From NCBI GenBank assembly GCA_964484205.1, contig CAZAEZ010000008.1:71106-135105 (forward strand): a stretch of DNA of 64,000 bases, written 5' to 3'. Shown in pieces: positions 18,163-26,422 of this stretch. The number at the start of each line of letters is the position of its first letter. Positions within the stretch are counted from its first letter, which is position 1. Under the pieces are notes generated by a model. It saw only the letters and a list, made by a program, of their open reading frames with translations. It did no database searches and was not told the origin of the DNA. This stretch comes from M3007 sp964484205 (GTDB lineage Bacteria; Bacteroidota; Bacteroidia; Chitinophagales; Saprospiraceae). The translations under genes and the position numbers were made by a program.

Positions 18163-18774
18163 TTACAAGCTCTCCGCCATTTTTACGATCATGGTAAATG
18201 ACTTTTTCGCCAGTTCTTCGCGTTTTTCCTCAGAGTACATGCGCATGCGTTCGCGCACAAAGAGCGAGACCAAACCGTGGGCGTGGCACCACAAGGTATA
18301 GGCAATCGTTTCGGTATCGGTACTCTTGAAATAGCGTTGATCGACGCAGGTCTGCACCGTTTCCACAAAAAAAGAATGTGTGGCCAGGCCAAGCTGCCAA
18401 CATTCCTGATTTTCAATGTATTCCATAGGCGCCCGGGTAATAAACAGCAGGTCGTACATATCCGGATGCTTCATCCCAAAATCGATATACCGACGACCGA
18501 ATTCAACCAGGCGTTCCCAGGGGTCTGCAATCCCGGCAACCGGCATGAGGTGATCCCGCTTCAGTGCCGCCGCTTCAAACTGGAGGGCAAAAAAGAGTTC
18601 GCTCTTGTCTTTAAAATACAAGTAAATCGTGCCGGGGCTGTACTCGATGGCCTCGGCAATATTCCGGATACTGACGCCATCGTAGCCGCGCTCCCGAAAC
18701 AGCTGCAAGGCCGCATCGAGTATGCGCTGCCGCATGGCTTCTTTTTCCCGTTCTTTTCGTTGTGTAATTCCCAT
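18163..18774 (-). CDS. TetR/AcrR-family repressor, probable regulator of the adjacent efflux operon
   Basis: 203 residues from ATG 18774. The frame is open to a TTG at 18795, but that codon overlaps a -7 box. The N-terminal HTH (RQRILDAALQLFRERGYDGV, then SIRNIAEAIEYSPGTIYLYF) is typical. The C-terminal ligand domain ends KKSFTMIVKMAESL. Genes of this family next to RND systems usually repress them until a substrate binds. It is 154 bp upstream of the TolC-type gene in the same direction, and shared operator-like sites lie before both. Confidence 0.9.
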   Translation of the reverse strand: MGITQRKEREKEAMRQRILDAALQLFRERGYDGVSIRNIAEAIEYSPGTIYLYFKDKSELFFALQFEAAALKRDHLMPVAGIADPWERLVEFGRRYIDFGMKHPDMYDLLFITRAPMEYIENQECWQLGLATHSFFVETVQTCVDQRYFKSTDTETIAYTLWCHAHGLVSLFVRERMRMYSEEKREELAKKSFTMIVKMAESL

Positions 18775-18792
18775 GTCTGCTTTAGTATGACG

Positions 18793-18800
18793 CAAATGTA
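18793..18800 (-). promoter_or_regulatory. Candidate -7 box (TACATTTG) of the tetR-type gene
   Basis: On the minus strand this reads TACATTTG, matching TAnnTTTG, about 19 bp before the ATG at 18774. The operator-like block 18801-18833 abuts it upstream, so a bound repressor would block it. Confidence 0.5.
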
Positions 18801-18833
18801 CTAAACAATGAAAAAATAATGAACACTGTTTAG
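18801..18833. promoter_or_regulatory. Candidate TetR operator (autoregulatory)
   Basis: TGAACACTGTTTAG lies at 18820-18833, and CTAAACAATGA at 18801-18811 is a related site facing the other way. Outer CTAAACA and TGTTTAG pair as an inverted repeat. The 14-mer matches the one at 18029-18042 at 13 of 14 bases. Confidence 0.6.
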
Positions 18834-18861
18834 CAACAAACGTTCTTTAATGAATATTTTT

Positions 18862-18869
18862 TAACTTTG
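18862..18869 (+). promoter_or_regulatory. Candidate -7 box (TAACTTTG) of the LuxR-like gene
   Basis: TAACTTTG fits TAnnTTTG and lies 94 bp before the ATG at 18963. It is divergent from the tetR-type promoter with the operator block between them. Confidence 0.4.
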
Positions 18870-18962
18870 GACAAATCGGCCCCAACCGGCTTTAATCCAC
18901 AACAGATTGTAAAGCAGTCCCATATCATTTATTTAATACACGTCCGAAAAACTGATTTTACC

Positions 18963-19790
18963 ATGCAAGGAAGACCTCCCACCGATGAATTTTACGAACG
19001 GTACGTTGCCGGGCCATCAGAGGAATACCGGCAAACTATCGGCCCGGCCGAGCACCTCGATGCAGAAGCCTTCGATCAATTTGTTGGCCGGCTCAAGGAT
19101 TTTCGCAAGTTGTATCCCAACATTACCTTTTGGCAAATTGTAGACTTCAAGACGTTTCAGGTTGTGCACAGCGATGGCGATTTGGACGTGTTTGGGCGCC
19201 CCTTTGTTACGTTTAAAGACATTTTCCGGGTTATGCACCCCGATTATTTGCTCCCGTATTTGCGTTGGCGGACGGCGGCATTCGATTTGATCTATACGCA
19301 AAAAGTAACGCCGGAGCCTTTGAATGTATCCTACCGGTTCGGTATACCGCTGAAAACCAGAGCTGATGCGTTTTTTTGGTTTACCATGAATTCAACCATT
19401 GTTCAAATTGACAATCAGGGCCGGATCGTGACCATGTTGCAGACATTTTACCAGGAAAGCCGGTGGTCTCCCCGGAATCTGCGCCCGGTGGAGGCGGGTT
19501 TGAACATCCGTGCAACCGGACATTCGGACATTGAAAACCAGATCATCACGCAATTGTCGTTGCAGTTGATTGATGAGTTTACCAATGCCGAACTTGATTT
19601 GCTGGCGCTGTATGCTTCCGGGAAAACGAATGATGCGATCCAGGCGGCAAAATCCTGGTCGAAGCATACCCTGCATGAATACAACGCCAATTTGTTGCGC
19701 AAGGCAAAAAAATTGTTTGTGTATGATTTCCGAAGTGCCCGGAACTTTGCGGAGTACTGCGCTGAAAAGGGCTATATTAAGTTTAGCTAA
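18963..19790 (+). CDS. Putative transcriptional regulator with C-terminal LuxR-like HTH
   Basis: 275 residues from ATG 18963; upstream in-frame TTG codons are less likely. The N-terminal about 190 residues look like a PAS-type sensor fold (NITFWQIVDFKTFQVVHSDGDLDVFG) but have no residue I can call diagnostic. Residues about 200-260 read FTNAELDLLALYASGKTNDA, resembling the LuxR-type HTH pattern (LTxxELEVLxLxAxGxSNxEIA). It is divergent from the tetR-type gene across about 190 bp. The ligand and targets are unknown. Confidence 0.6.
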   Translation: MQGRPPTDEFYERYVAGPSEEYRQTIGPAEHLDAEAFDQFVGRLKDFRKLYPNITFWQIVDFKTFQVVHSDGDLDVFGRPFVTFKDIFRVMHPDYLLPYLRWRTAAFDLIYTQKVTPEPLNVSYRFGIPLKTRADAFFWFTMNSTIVQIDNQGRIVTMLQTFYQESRWSPRNLRPVEAGLNIRATGHSDIENQIITQLSLQLIDEFTNAELDLLALYASGKTNDAIQAAKSWSKHTLHEYNANLLRKAKKLFVYDFRSARNFAEYCAEKGYIKFS

Positions 19791-19888
19791 TCACCTTCCC
19801 CCGAAGTAGGGGTAGGAGAACAGGTACAAGCCTGATAACTTTGCAACATCAATTTTAACACGCTTAATTTTCGTTTTCAAATTTGGCA

Positions 19889-19919
19889 GAACTGCACGTC
19901 TTGATGAAGGCGGGCAGTT
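19889..19919 (+). terminator. Possible terminator hairpin
   Basis: AACTGC...GCAGTT followed by a T-rich stretch (TTTTGATTTT), between the convergent LuxR-like and PolX-like genes. The stem is short and the loop long. Confidence 0.3.
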
Positions 19920-19925
19920 TTGATT

Positions 19926-21563
19926 TTAGGCCTTCCCTGCAAACTTTTCCGAAGCATTAAAACAACCGCCGGCCGTCAGGCCGCCTTTTCGCGCTACCAT
20001 GACGCCATAACGGATGTGGTGGATGCCCGCTTTGCTGTGTGCATCGGGATTGATGCTGATTTTTATTCCCCGCGCAAGAGCCTGCGGGATGAGGCTCCAG
20101 TCGATATCGAGCCGGTACGGGTTTGCATTCAATTCGATGGCCACCCCGTGTTTTGCGCAGGCATCGAGTACCGCCTCCCAGTCGAGCGGATACCCCTCGC
20201 GGCTCAGCAGCAACCGGCCGGTCGGGTGGCCCAGGATCGTTGTGAACGGGTTTTCAACGGCGCGCAGCACCCGTTCGGTCGCTTTCTCCCGGGTCATTTT
20301 CAGGTTGCTGTGCACGGAAGCGATCACAAAATCAAATTTGCGGAGCAGGTCATCTTCGTAGTCGAGCGCGCCGTCATTCAAAATATCGCTTTCAATACCC
20401 TTGAGGATTCGGAAGGGCGCCAGTTCGGCGTTCAGAGCATCAATTTCTTCCATTTGAGCCAGCACGCGGTCGGGTTTTAATCCATTGGCATAAAAGGCCG
20501 ACTGGCTGTGATCGGTGATGCCGATGTATGCATAGCCCAACTCGCGCGCATAAGTACACATCTCGCGCAAGCTGTGCAGCCCGTCGCTCCAGGTCGTATG
20601 CACATGCAAAACCCCGCGAATATCCTGCTCACCGATCAACTCGGGCATCGCGTTTTTCAGGTCCAGAACGCCGCCAGATTCCCGCAATTCCGGCGGGATA
20701 TACGGCAAGCCGGCTTTTTCAAACACCTCCTGTTCGGTGCGCAGGCCTTTAAATTGGAGGCCTGGGCGGGCTTTCACAAAGGCATCGATAAAGGCGGGGG
20801 CGCCGGTCAGTTTGAAAAGTTTGGAGCCAAACTCTTCGGCCAGGCAACGGTGCAAAAGCACTTCGGTATTGCTTTCCAGCCGGGTATGGTACACGCCGTT
20901 GTTTTCGCGTTCCAGTTGCAGGGTTTGGCCGTCGAAAGCGGGGGTAAGTTCGCCGTTGAAACCGATGAGCAGCTCCAGCCGGGCTACCACCGGGCAGCGG
21001 CGGCGCAACTCCCCCACCGGACTTACGAAGGCGCCGGGGAGTTTGCCGGTAAGCCAGGCGCCGACAAAATCGGCCTCCGCTTCGGCGGCATCCAGGTGCA
21101 GCTTGTCTTTGCTGCGCAGGTAATATTCGAGTTTGCGTTTGAGGTCGTCCTGGGTTTTCAGGCCAAAACCTTTGTATTCCACCAGCCGGTTTTCGTTGCA
21201 GGCGTACAACAATTCGCCGATGGTTTCGATGCCCATTTCCCGCCAAACGGCCCGCACTTTTTTGGGCCCGAAGCCATTGACCTGCAACATATCGGCAACG
21301 CCCGCCGGTGTTTGCGCGCGGGCTTCCTCCAGGGCCTTCATTTTGCCGCCGGCGAGCAACTCGCGGATTTTCCCGCTGATGGCAGCGCCGATCCCCTTGA
21401 TGCCCTGGATTTCGGCGTCGCTAAGGTCGGCCAGGGGGCGATCCAGCTTGCGCAAGGTGAGGTAGGCATTCCGGTAAGAGCGGATTTTGAATTCATTCTC
21501 CTCGTGCAATTCCAGCAGATTGGCAAGTTCATCAAAGGCGTTTGCAATTTCTTTATTCGACAT
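19926..21563 (-). CDS. polX: PolX-like protein: HhH, degenerate polymerase palm, PHP phosphoesterase
   Basis: 545 residues from ATG 21563. Helix-hairpin-helix motifs lie at 53-70 (GIKGIGAAISGKI) and 97-107 (GFGPKKVRAVW). The Pol-beta palm position has GELRRR at 184-189, but the catalytic DxD that normally follows reads RLE (195-197), so polymerase activity is probably lost. The PHP domain (about 318-545) looks intact: HVHTTWSDG, ITDHSQS, GIESDIL, ASVHSN, GHPTGR and NPDAHS supply metal-binding residues for a 3'-5' exonuclease or related phosphoesterase. The family acts in base-excision repair. It stands alone, with a MITE-like element upstream. Confidence 0.88.
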   Translation of the reverse strand: MSNKEIANAFDELANLLELHEENEFKIRSYRNAYLTLRKLDRPLADLSDAEIQGIKGIGAAISGKIRELLAGGKMKALEEARAQTPAGVADMLQVNGFGPKKVRAVWREMGIETIGELLYACNENRLVEYKGFGLKTQDDLKRKLEYYLRSKDKLHLDAAEAEADFVGAWLTGKLPGAFVSPVGELRRRCPVVARLELLIGFNGELTPAFDGQTLQLERENNGVYHTRLESNTEVLLHRCLAEEFGSKLFKLTGAPAFIDAFVKARPGLQFKGLRTEQEVFEKAGLPYIPPELRESGGVLDLKNAMPELIGEQDIRGVLHVHTTWSDGLHSLREMCTYARELGYAYIGITDHSQSAFYANGLKPDRVLAQMEEIDALNAELAPFRILKGIESDILNDGALDYEDDLLRKFDFVIASVHSNLKMTREKATERVLRAVENPFTTILGHPTGRLLLSREGYPLDWEAVLDACAKHGVAIELNANPYRLDIDWSLIPQALARGIKISINPDAHSKAGIHHIRYGVMVARKGGLTAGGCFNASEKFAGKA

Positions 21564-21672
21564 GGTGGGCTGTTGGTTGTTGGTTGCCGGCAAAGGTAAC
21601 AGGAAGGGCAAACCGGGTGAAAAAAATATGGCGCATATTCCCTGTCGGCTGTAGTGTCGGTGTGACTCGAAG

Positions 21673-21840
21673 TCTATTGTCGTCAACTTAGCGTACACTC
21701 CTCAATGGAACGCGGATGACACCGATCCCGCTTTCAGCGGGAACACGGATTTACACTGATTTTTTTTAAAAAATCTGCGGCAATCCGCGTTGTTTACGTC
21801 CGCGTCATCCGCGTTCCAATTTGCTAAGTTGACGACATTA
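21673..21840. mobile_element. MITE-like palindromic element with 9-bp flanking duplication
   Basis: Terminal inverted repeats TGTCGTCAACTTAGC (21678-21692) and GCTAAGTTGACGACA (21823-21837) are perfect over 15 bp. Subterminal arms GGAACGCGGATGAC and GTCATCCGCGTTCC also pair. GACTCGAAG occurs directly on both sides (21664-21672 and 21841-21849), like a target-site duplication. No transposase is encoded, so movement would need one supplied in trans. Confidence 0.65.
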
Positions 21841-22037
21841 GACTCGAAGCCACGCCGGCACTTGAATTCGCTGCAAAATCCGGTCTTTGGGTACGCGCTG
21901 TTCACCTGTTAAAATCTGTTGCTCGTCGAAGGGCTTGCAACGTCGGCTGTGATTACCGGACTAATAGGCACGACACCTGCAACAAACCGGCATTCCGGGG
22001 TGTCCAACCGAACCGGATAACAACGCGACCGCACACC
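21841..22037. other. Intergenic, no feature seen
   Basis: Spacer between the MITE-like element and the CotH-like gene. I see no open frame, clear promoter or repeat beyond the right flanking copy of GACTCGAAG. Confidence 0.4.
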
Positions 22038-23039
22038 ATGAAGCATCTTTTGAAACTTACCGCTTTTTTACTGCTAAGCCCTTTTAACCTGCCTGCCCAG
22101 CCGACTGCGGCTCCCCAGTCTCTTTTTGAGAAACTTTCGCCCACCGAAAATGCCCCCATTACGCTGACCACCAATTTTACCGCTCTGAAGCAAGACAAAA
22201 AAATGATTGACTACCAGGACGGTTTGCTCAGCGGGGCCGATGGAAAAACCTATCATATTGGTGTACGGCCACGCGGAAAATTTCGGCGGCGCATTGCAGA
22301 AGTTCCACCACTTAAATTAAAAATCAAAAAGAAACTGCTGGCAGAGGCCGGGCTCGTTGATTCCCTCAACGAAATAAAACTCGTGTTGCCGACCACCATG
22401 GATGAAAATGGGAACGAACTGGTGATCCGCGAGTATCTCGTTTACCGAATGTACGAATTGGTAAGCCCGTATGCGGTGCGTGCCAGACTTGTCAATTTAA
22501 CGATGATCAACACCAATCCGGACAATAAAAATCCACGAACATTCATGGCAAAAGCCATCTTGCTGGAAGACGAAGAGGAAACAGAAGCCCGCCTCGGTGG
22601 AAAAATGATCGAAGACCACTTCGGTATGACCATGGATAGTTTGCAGCGCGAACAGGCAGCACTGATCACTGTATTTCAATTCATGATCGGAAATACCGAC
22701 TGGAACATTGCCGAACACCGCAACCTGCGCTTCCTGCGCCTGCCGGCAGGCGACCTGGTGCCCATTCCGTTTGACTTTGACTTTTGCGGCTTTGTCAATG
22801 CGCCCTATGCAACGCCAAAAGCTGAAACCGGCCTCCGCAATGTGCAGGAACGCCACCTGATGGCCGACGCATTGCCGGTGGAATTCATAAAGGCGGCAGC
22901 CCGAAAAATTCAACAACAACAGGAAGCATTCCGCCGCCTGTGCCGTTCGGGGCTTTTACCGGAAAAAAGCAGCCGCTCGGCAGAAAGTTACCTGGAAAGC
23001 TATTTCAAGGAAGCGAATTTGTCTGACGTCGGGGAATAA
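22038..23039 (+). CDS. Exported CotH-like protein
   Basis: 333 residues with a signal peptide ending near PAQ. The segment GNTDWNIAEHRNLRFL (218-233), followed by PIPFDFDFCG (242-251), resembles the active-site region of CotH-type atypical protein kinases (GNxDW...N...PYDFD). RGKFRRR (79-85) may match the nucleotide-binding loop. The exported location and conserved aspartates fit a secreted kinase-like fold, but the match is by eye and family membership is inferred. The next gene in the same direction is a DUF4412-like exported protein 106 bp on, with its own promoter candidate. Confidence 0.6.
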   Translation: MKHLLKLTAFLLLSPFNLPAQPTAAPQSLFEKLSPTENAPITLTTNFTALKQDKKMIDYQDGLLSGADGKTYHIGVRPRGKFRRRIAEVPPLKLKIKKKLLAEAGLVDSLNEIKLVLPTTMDENGNELVIREYLVYRMYELVSPYAVRARLVNLTMINTNPDNKNPRTFMAKAILLEDEEETEARLGGKMIEDHFGMTMDSLQREQAALITVFQFMIGNTDWNIAEHRNLRFLRLPAGDLVPIPFDFDFCGFVNAPYATPKAETGLRNVQERHLMADALPVEFIKAAARKIQQQQEAFRRLCRSGLLPEKSSRSAESYLESYFKEANLSDVGE

Positions 23040-23083
23040 CGCAAGTATTCCGGCCGATACTCAAAAGATTGGGGTACTGGCCC

Positions 23084-23091
23084 TATTTTTG
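23084..23091 (+). promoter_or_regulatory. Candidate -7 box (TATTTTTG) of the DUF4412-like gene
   Basis: TATTTTTG fits TAnnTTTG, 55 bp before the ATG at 23146. Confidence 0.4.
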
Positions 23092-23145
23092 CCGCCTGAT
23101 TTTGATTTTCAATCAACTTGTTCTGAAACTTATAATCTTCGGCAA

Positions 23146-24012
23146 ATGTCTCTTTCTTATTCAATTAAACTATTTGGCGCCGGTTGCTTTTTGCTTTTTT
23201 TTGCCGGCAGCCTGCATGCACAATCTTTTGAAGGTTCCCTGAAATTTGAATGGCGTACGGTAATTGTCAACCCGGATTTGCGCAAGCAGATGGAACAGCC
23301 TTTCGAATCTGTAGCGGCTGCCGCCAACTCGGAAGCCAACCAAAAAGCGCTGAAGCAAATCCAGGAGGGAATGACCCAGCCCGGCGTAAAAGAGCGCCTG
23401 GAAGCAGACCCGGAATACCAGAAAATGCTGAACGATCAGATCAATTCGATGCGTACGCAGCAACAGGGCGCCGGCGCTGCACTTGACCAGGTCAATACGT
23501 CGAAAATGACCATGTCGGTCAAAGACAGCAGCATACTTATTGAAGGGAAGGGCCGGCATTTATCGCAAAAGTCTACCTATTTGAATTCACTCTTCCTGAA
23601 AGACTCGCTCAAAACATACCAGTTTGACCATGTTGAAAAAACGTACCGGGAGATGGCCTTCATTGTTGATTCCGCCAGCCTTGCCGGAACGATCACCCGC
23701 GTACGGGGCGACTCGGTCATCCATGGCTTTGCCTGCGAAAAGTTTGAGTTTTCAATCGACAGCACGCAAAACGGAAAAGTCAGCGGGTACATGTGGGTAG
23801 CCCCTGAACTTGCGCAGCTGAGCGGTATCTGGGCGCAAATTCCCGACATGGGCTTCTTCCGTCAAGTGGCCGGTTTCCCGGTTCACATCGTTCTGCGCCA
23901 GGAATACTCCCAAGAGGACATGTTCGACGCATTCACCCTGCGCATGGTGGAAAAGGAAAAATTTTCCGCCGAAAAATTCAAATTGCCGGCCAAATACGAC
24001 ATGCAGGAATAA
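23146..24012 (+). CDS. Exported DUF4412-like protein
   Basis: 288 residues from ATG 23146. The frame extends upstream to 23089, but the signal peptide (SLSYSIKLFGAGCFLLFFAG, cut after HAQ) begins here. The mature part starts FEGSLKFEWRTV and contains DSVIHGFACEKFEFS and MRMVEKE-type strands. This is the pattern of DUF4412 and related GLPGLI proteins, all-beta periplasmic proteins of Bacteroidota with no known reaction. A long charged helical insertion (about 40-110) is unusual. It has its own promoter candidate. Confidence 0.6.
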   Translation: MSLSYSIKLFGAGCFLLFFAGSLHAQSFEGSLKFEWRTVIVNPDLRKQMEQPFESVAAAANSEANQKALKQIQEGMTQPGVKERLEADPEYQKMLNDQINSMRTQQQGAGAALDQVNTSKMTMSVKDSSILIEGKGRHLSQKSTYLNSLFLKDSLKTYQFDHVEKTYREMAFIVDSASLAGTITRVRGDSVIHGFACEKFEFSIDSTQNGKVSGYMWVAPELAQLSGIWAQIPDMGFFRQVAGFPVHIVLRQEYSQEDMFDAFTLRMVEKEKFSAEKFKLPAKYDMQE

Positions 24013-24026
24013 TTGCCGCCGGATTG

Positions 24027-24112
24027 CGATTGGTTCACCCGGCTTCATTTCCGAAAATTTTACCGTAAAACCGAAGCCCGAATAAGCTCATCCCGATAAG
24101 GTGAACCAATCG
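24027..24112. repeat. Inverted repeat between convergent genes
   Basis: CGATTGGTTCACC (24027-24039) and GGTGAACCAATCG (24100-24112) pair perfectly across a 60-bp interior. A GTAATTCGTAAATCG-type repeat follows at 24111-24133. It may act as a terminator for the exported protein and the cyclase, or be a dispersed element. Confidence 0.55.
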
Positions 24113-24143
24113 TAATTCGTAAATCGTAATGCGTAAATCGCAA

Positions 24144-25382
24144 TCACGTGCTTTCCACATAAAACATATCCACTTCCCCGACGTGCTTGGCCGGAAAGCG
24201 GCCGCGGTACGTGCAGGCGAAATCCGCTTTTACAAGCGCATGGGTAGCTTCGGAAATATTGATGCGGCCGCCCTCGCACATTTGCTCCATTCGGGAAGCA
24301 ATATTGACCGTCTCCCCCCAAATATCATAAGCCATCTTGCTACTGCCCACCACGCCGGCAACCACATGCCCGGTATGTATCCCGATCCGGATATCAAAGG
24401 GGTAATTGAACTGCTCCAGCTTCAGATTCCGGTGCCTGGAAACGAACGCGCGGATGTCCAGCGCCGCCTGCACGACTTTGACCGCATGGTTTGGGTCGGG
24501 CACCGGAATTCCGCCGGCACACATGTAACTGTCGCCGATAATTTTGATCTTCTCCAATCCGTGCCGCCGGATAATGGTGTCGAATGCCCGAAAATAAAAG
24601 TCAATTTGGTCGACGAGGTCTTCTGCGCTCAACGTGCGGGCAAAGGCAGAAAACTCGACAAAATCGGTAAACATGACCGTCACCTCCGCACAACTTTTAG
24701 CCTGTACAAACCCCTTTTCTTTAAGCTCCTGTGCAGTTTCTTCCGGAAAGATATCCAGCAACAAACTGTCCGCCTTCTGGTGTTCCTCGCGCACCATATC
24801 CAGCAGGGCGTATTTGTTGCGTAAAAAACTTTCCATCAGGAAATAGGCTACTGCGGCTGTAAAGGCGAAGTTGAATTCGAAAAACAGCAGATGCACGGCA
24901 TCCGGCAAATTGCGGGTATCCGGCTGGGCATAATATTCCCAAACGCCGGCAACAAAAAGGGTGAGTAAAAAACAAAAGAAAAAAATACGCGACGTCCGCA
25001 AGCCGCCAAACATCATGGTACCCAGGGGCGCCAGGAAAGCCGCCAGCACCACCCCGCTACCGCCGGTAAATCCACCGTGGGTGATTTGGGAAATCAGGGG
25101 CAGCATCAGGGTCAGGACCGATTGCACATTCCGGAAAATCCGGAATCGCCCGCCTGTTTTGAAATAATAGAGATTCACCGAGGTCGCCAGGAGATACGCC
25201 GCTGTCGTCCACCACAAAAAACCCTGTCCGAAATACCAATAGGTCAGGTTGAATAAAAAATCGAGCATGGCGATCAGCCCGACGATGGTCAGTGCCAATG
25301 TCCGGTACTGGATTTCCTCCAGCGACAAATGGCTGTAGCCAAAATACCGGCTCATTTTTTTGCGAAGCAAAGCAGGCAGCAT
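24144..25382 (-). CDS. Membrane adenylate/guanylate cyclase (class III)
   Basis: 412 residues. About six membrane helices fill 25-190, then a short helix (QKADSLLLDIFPEETAQELKEKG) of the kind preceding cyclase domains. The catalytic domain has both metal-binding aspartates in VMFTDFVEFS and IKIIGDSYMCAGG. The lysine in KIKIIGD and aspartate in AYDIWGETVNIASRM are the residues that select ATP, so cAMP is the more likely product. The domain normally works as a homodimer. It lies downstream of UbiA-type and purN genes (135-bp gap with repeats). A second cyclase gene is at 62.7-63.8 kb. Confidence 0.9.
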   Translation of the reverse strand: MLPALLRKKMSRYFGYSHLSLEEIQYRTLALTIVGLIAMLDFLFNLTYWYFGQGFLWWTTAAYLLATSVNLYYFKTGGRFRIFRNVQSVLTLMLPLISQITHGGFTGGSGVVLAAFLAPLGTMMFGGLRTSRIFFFCFLLTLFVAGVWEYYAQPDTRNLPDAVHLLFFEFNFAFTAAVAYFLMESFLRNKYALLDMVREEHQKADSLLLDIFPEETAQELKEKGFVQAKSCAEVTVMFTDFVEFSAFARTLSAEDLVDQIDFYFRAFDTIIRRHGLEKIKIIGDSYMCAGGIPVPDPNHAVKVVQAALDIRAFVSRHRNLKLEQFNYPFDIRIGIHTGHVVAGVVGSSKMAYDIWGETVNIASRMEQMCEGGRINISEATHALVKADFACTYRGRFPAKHVGEVDMFYVEST

Positions 25383-25399
25383 AGGGCAAACATAAGCAT

Positions 25400-25515
25400 T
25401 GTTGTTGGCTGTTGACTCCTGGTTTTTGGCTGTTGGCTATTGGCTGCACTCAGGTAGTGAAGTTTCAATTCAAGAGGAACAACCAACAGTAAACAGCAAA
25501 TCGCCAAGAGCCAAC
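25400..25515. repeat. TTGGCTGTTGG-type dispersed repeat with inverted copy
   Basis: GTTGTTGGCTGTTGACTCC and TTTTTGGCTGTTGGCTATTG are followed by the reverse-oriented AACAACCAACAGTAAACAGC and GCCAAGAGCCAAC. Related copies lie at 21567-21590 (before the PolX-like start) and 26411-26436 (over the purN stop). Confidence 0.55.
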
Positions 25516-25517
25516 TT

Positions 25518-26393
25518 TCATTGCCGGCCATACAACAGCCAGGCAAAGGCGCCGATCCAGGCCAATAAAATCAATTGTAAAAACCGGTCGCGAAGCAAGG
25601 CCCGTGTGGGCGACTCGGTTCGATTGAACACAAGGGCCAGCTGGAGATACCGCAGGATTCCGACAACGACAAAAAAGGCCGTGTAGAAAATGTTATTGGT
25701 TCCAAGTCGCAGGCTTACTTCCGGCGAAAAACAATACATCAGGTAGGCCACGATAGCCACCGTTGAGCAGATGGTAATGCTCACATCCAGAAAAGGCAGG
25801 TTGTAGCCCTCCAGGGCCCGCCGGAAGCTGTGCCCCCCGGTTACAATCACATACTCGCCCCGCCGTTTGGCCAGACCCAAAATGAGCGCCAGCAAAAAAG
25901 TCATCACGATAAGCCATTGCGACACTTCCACTCCCGTCACCACACCGCCGGCAAGCACCCGCAACAAAAAGCCCATGCCGATCAAACTGACATCCACGAT
26001 GGCAATATGTTTGAGCCAAAAGCTGTACAGCGCATTAATGGCCACGTACACCAGGCCGATCAGCAGCATGGCCGGGCTCAACCAGGCCGCCAACAGTACA
26101 CCACCAAGCAACAAAAGCGCCAGCACAAGCATCGCACGCCTCGGGCCGATCGCACCGCTGGCGATCGGGCGCCGGCGTTTGTCGGGGTGGTTGCGATCCT
26201 GCGGAGCGTCCACCAGGTCGTTCAAAATATACACGGAAGATGCAATAAACGAAAAGGCAAAAAAGCCGAGCAAAGCCTGTTGAAGCACAGGCCATTCGTC
26301 GAGCCGCGCTGCAAAAAAAGCCGGGATAAACAAAAACAGGTTTTTTACCCAATGCTCGATACGGATAAGCCGTAAAAAACTGCGCATAGACAT
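25518..26393 (-). CDS. UbiA-family prenyltransferase (decaprenyl-phosphate phosphoribosyltransferase-like)
   Basis: 291 residues with about eight to nine membrane helices. The first aspartate-rich motif is NDLVDAPQD (58-66), followed by HPDKRRRPIASG. The short loop with HPxKxxRP and the second motif region (YSFWLKHIAIVDVSLI) resemble the 5-phosphoribosyl-monophospho-decaprenol synthase branch rather than quinone UbiA. It would transfer phosphoribose onto a polyprenyl phosphate in the inner membrane. It lies 29 bp after purN in the same direction, which fits use of a phosphoribosyl donor but does not prove it. Confidence 0.8.
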   Translation of the reverse strand: MSMRSFLRLIRIEHWVKNLFLFIPAFFAARLDEWPVLQQALLGFFAFSFIASSVYILNDLVDAPQDRNHPDKRRRPIASGAIGPRRAMLVLALLLLGGVLLAAWLSPAMLLIGLVYVAINALYSFWLKHIAIVDVSLIGMGFLLRVLAGGVVTGVEVSQWLIVMTFLLALILGLAKRRGEYVIVTGGHSFRRALEGYNLPFLDVSITICSTVAIVAYLMYCFSPEVSLRLGTNNIFYTAFFVVVGILRYLQLALVFNRTESPTRALLRDRFLQLILLAWIGAFAWLLYGRQ

Positions 26394-26422
26394 CCCGCGA
26401 AGGTAGGAATTTTGGTCATTGG

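Noticed and set aside
21700..21905. A 67-codon minus-strand open frame
   Set aside because: It is a translation of the MITE-like element; similar peptides arise from such repeats in many genomes.
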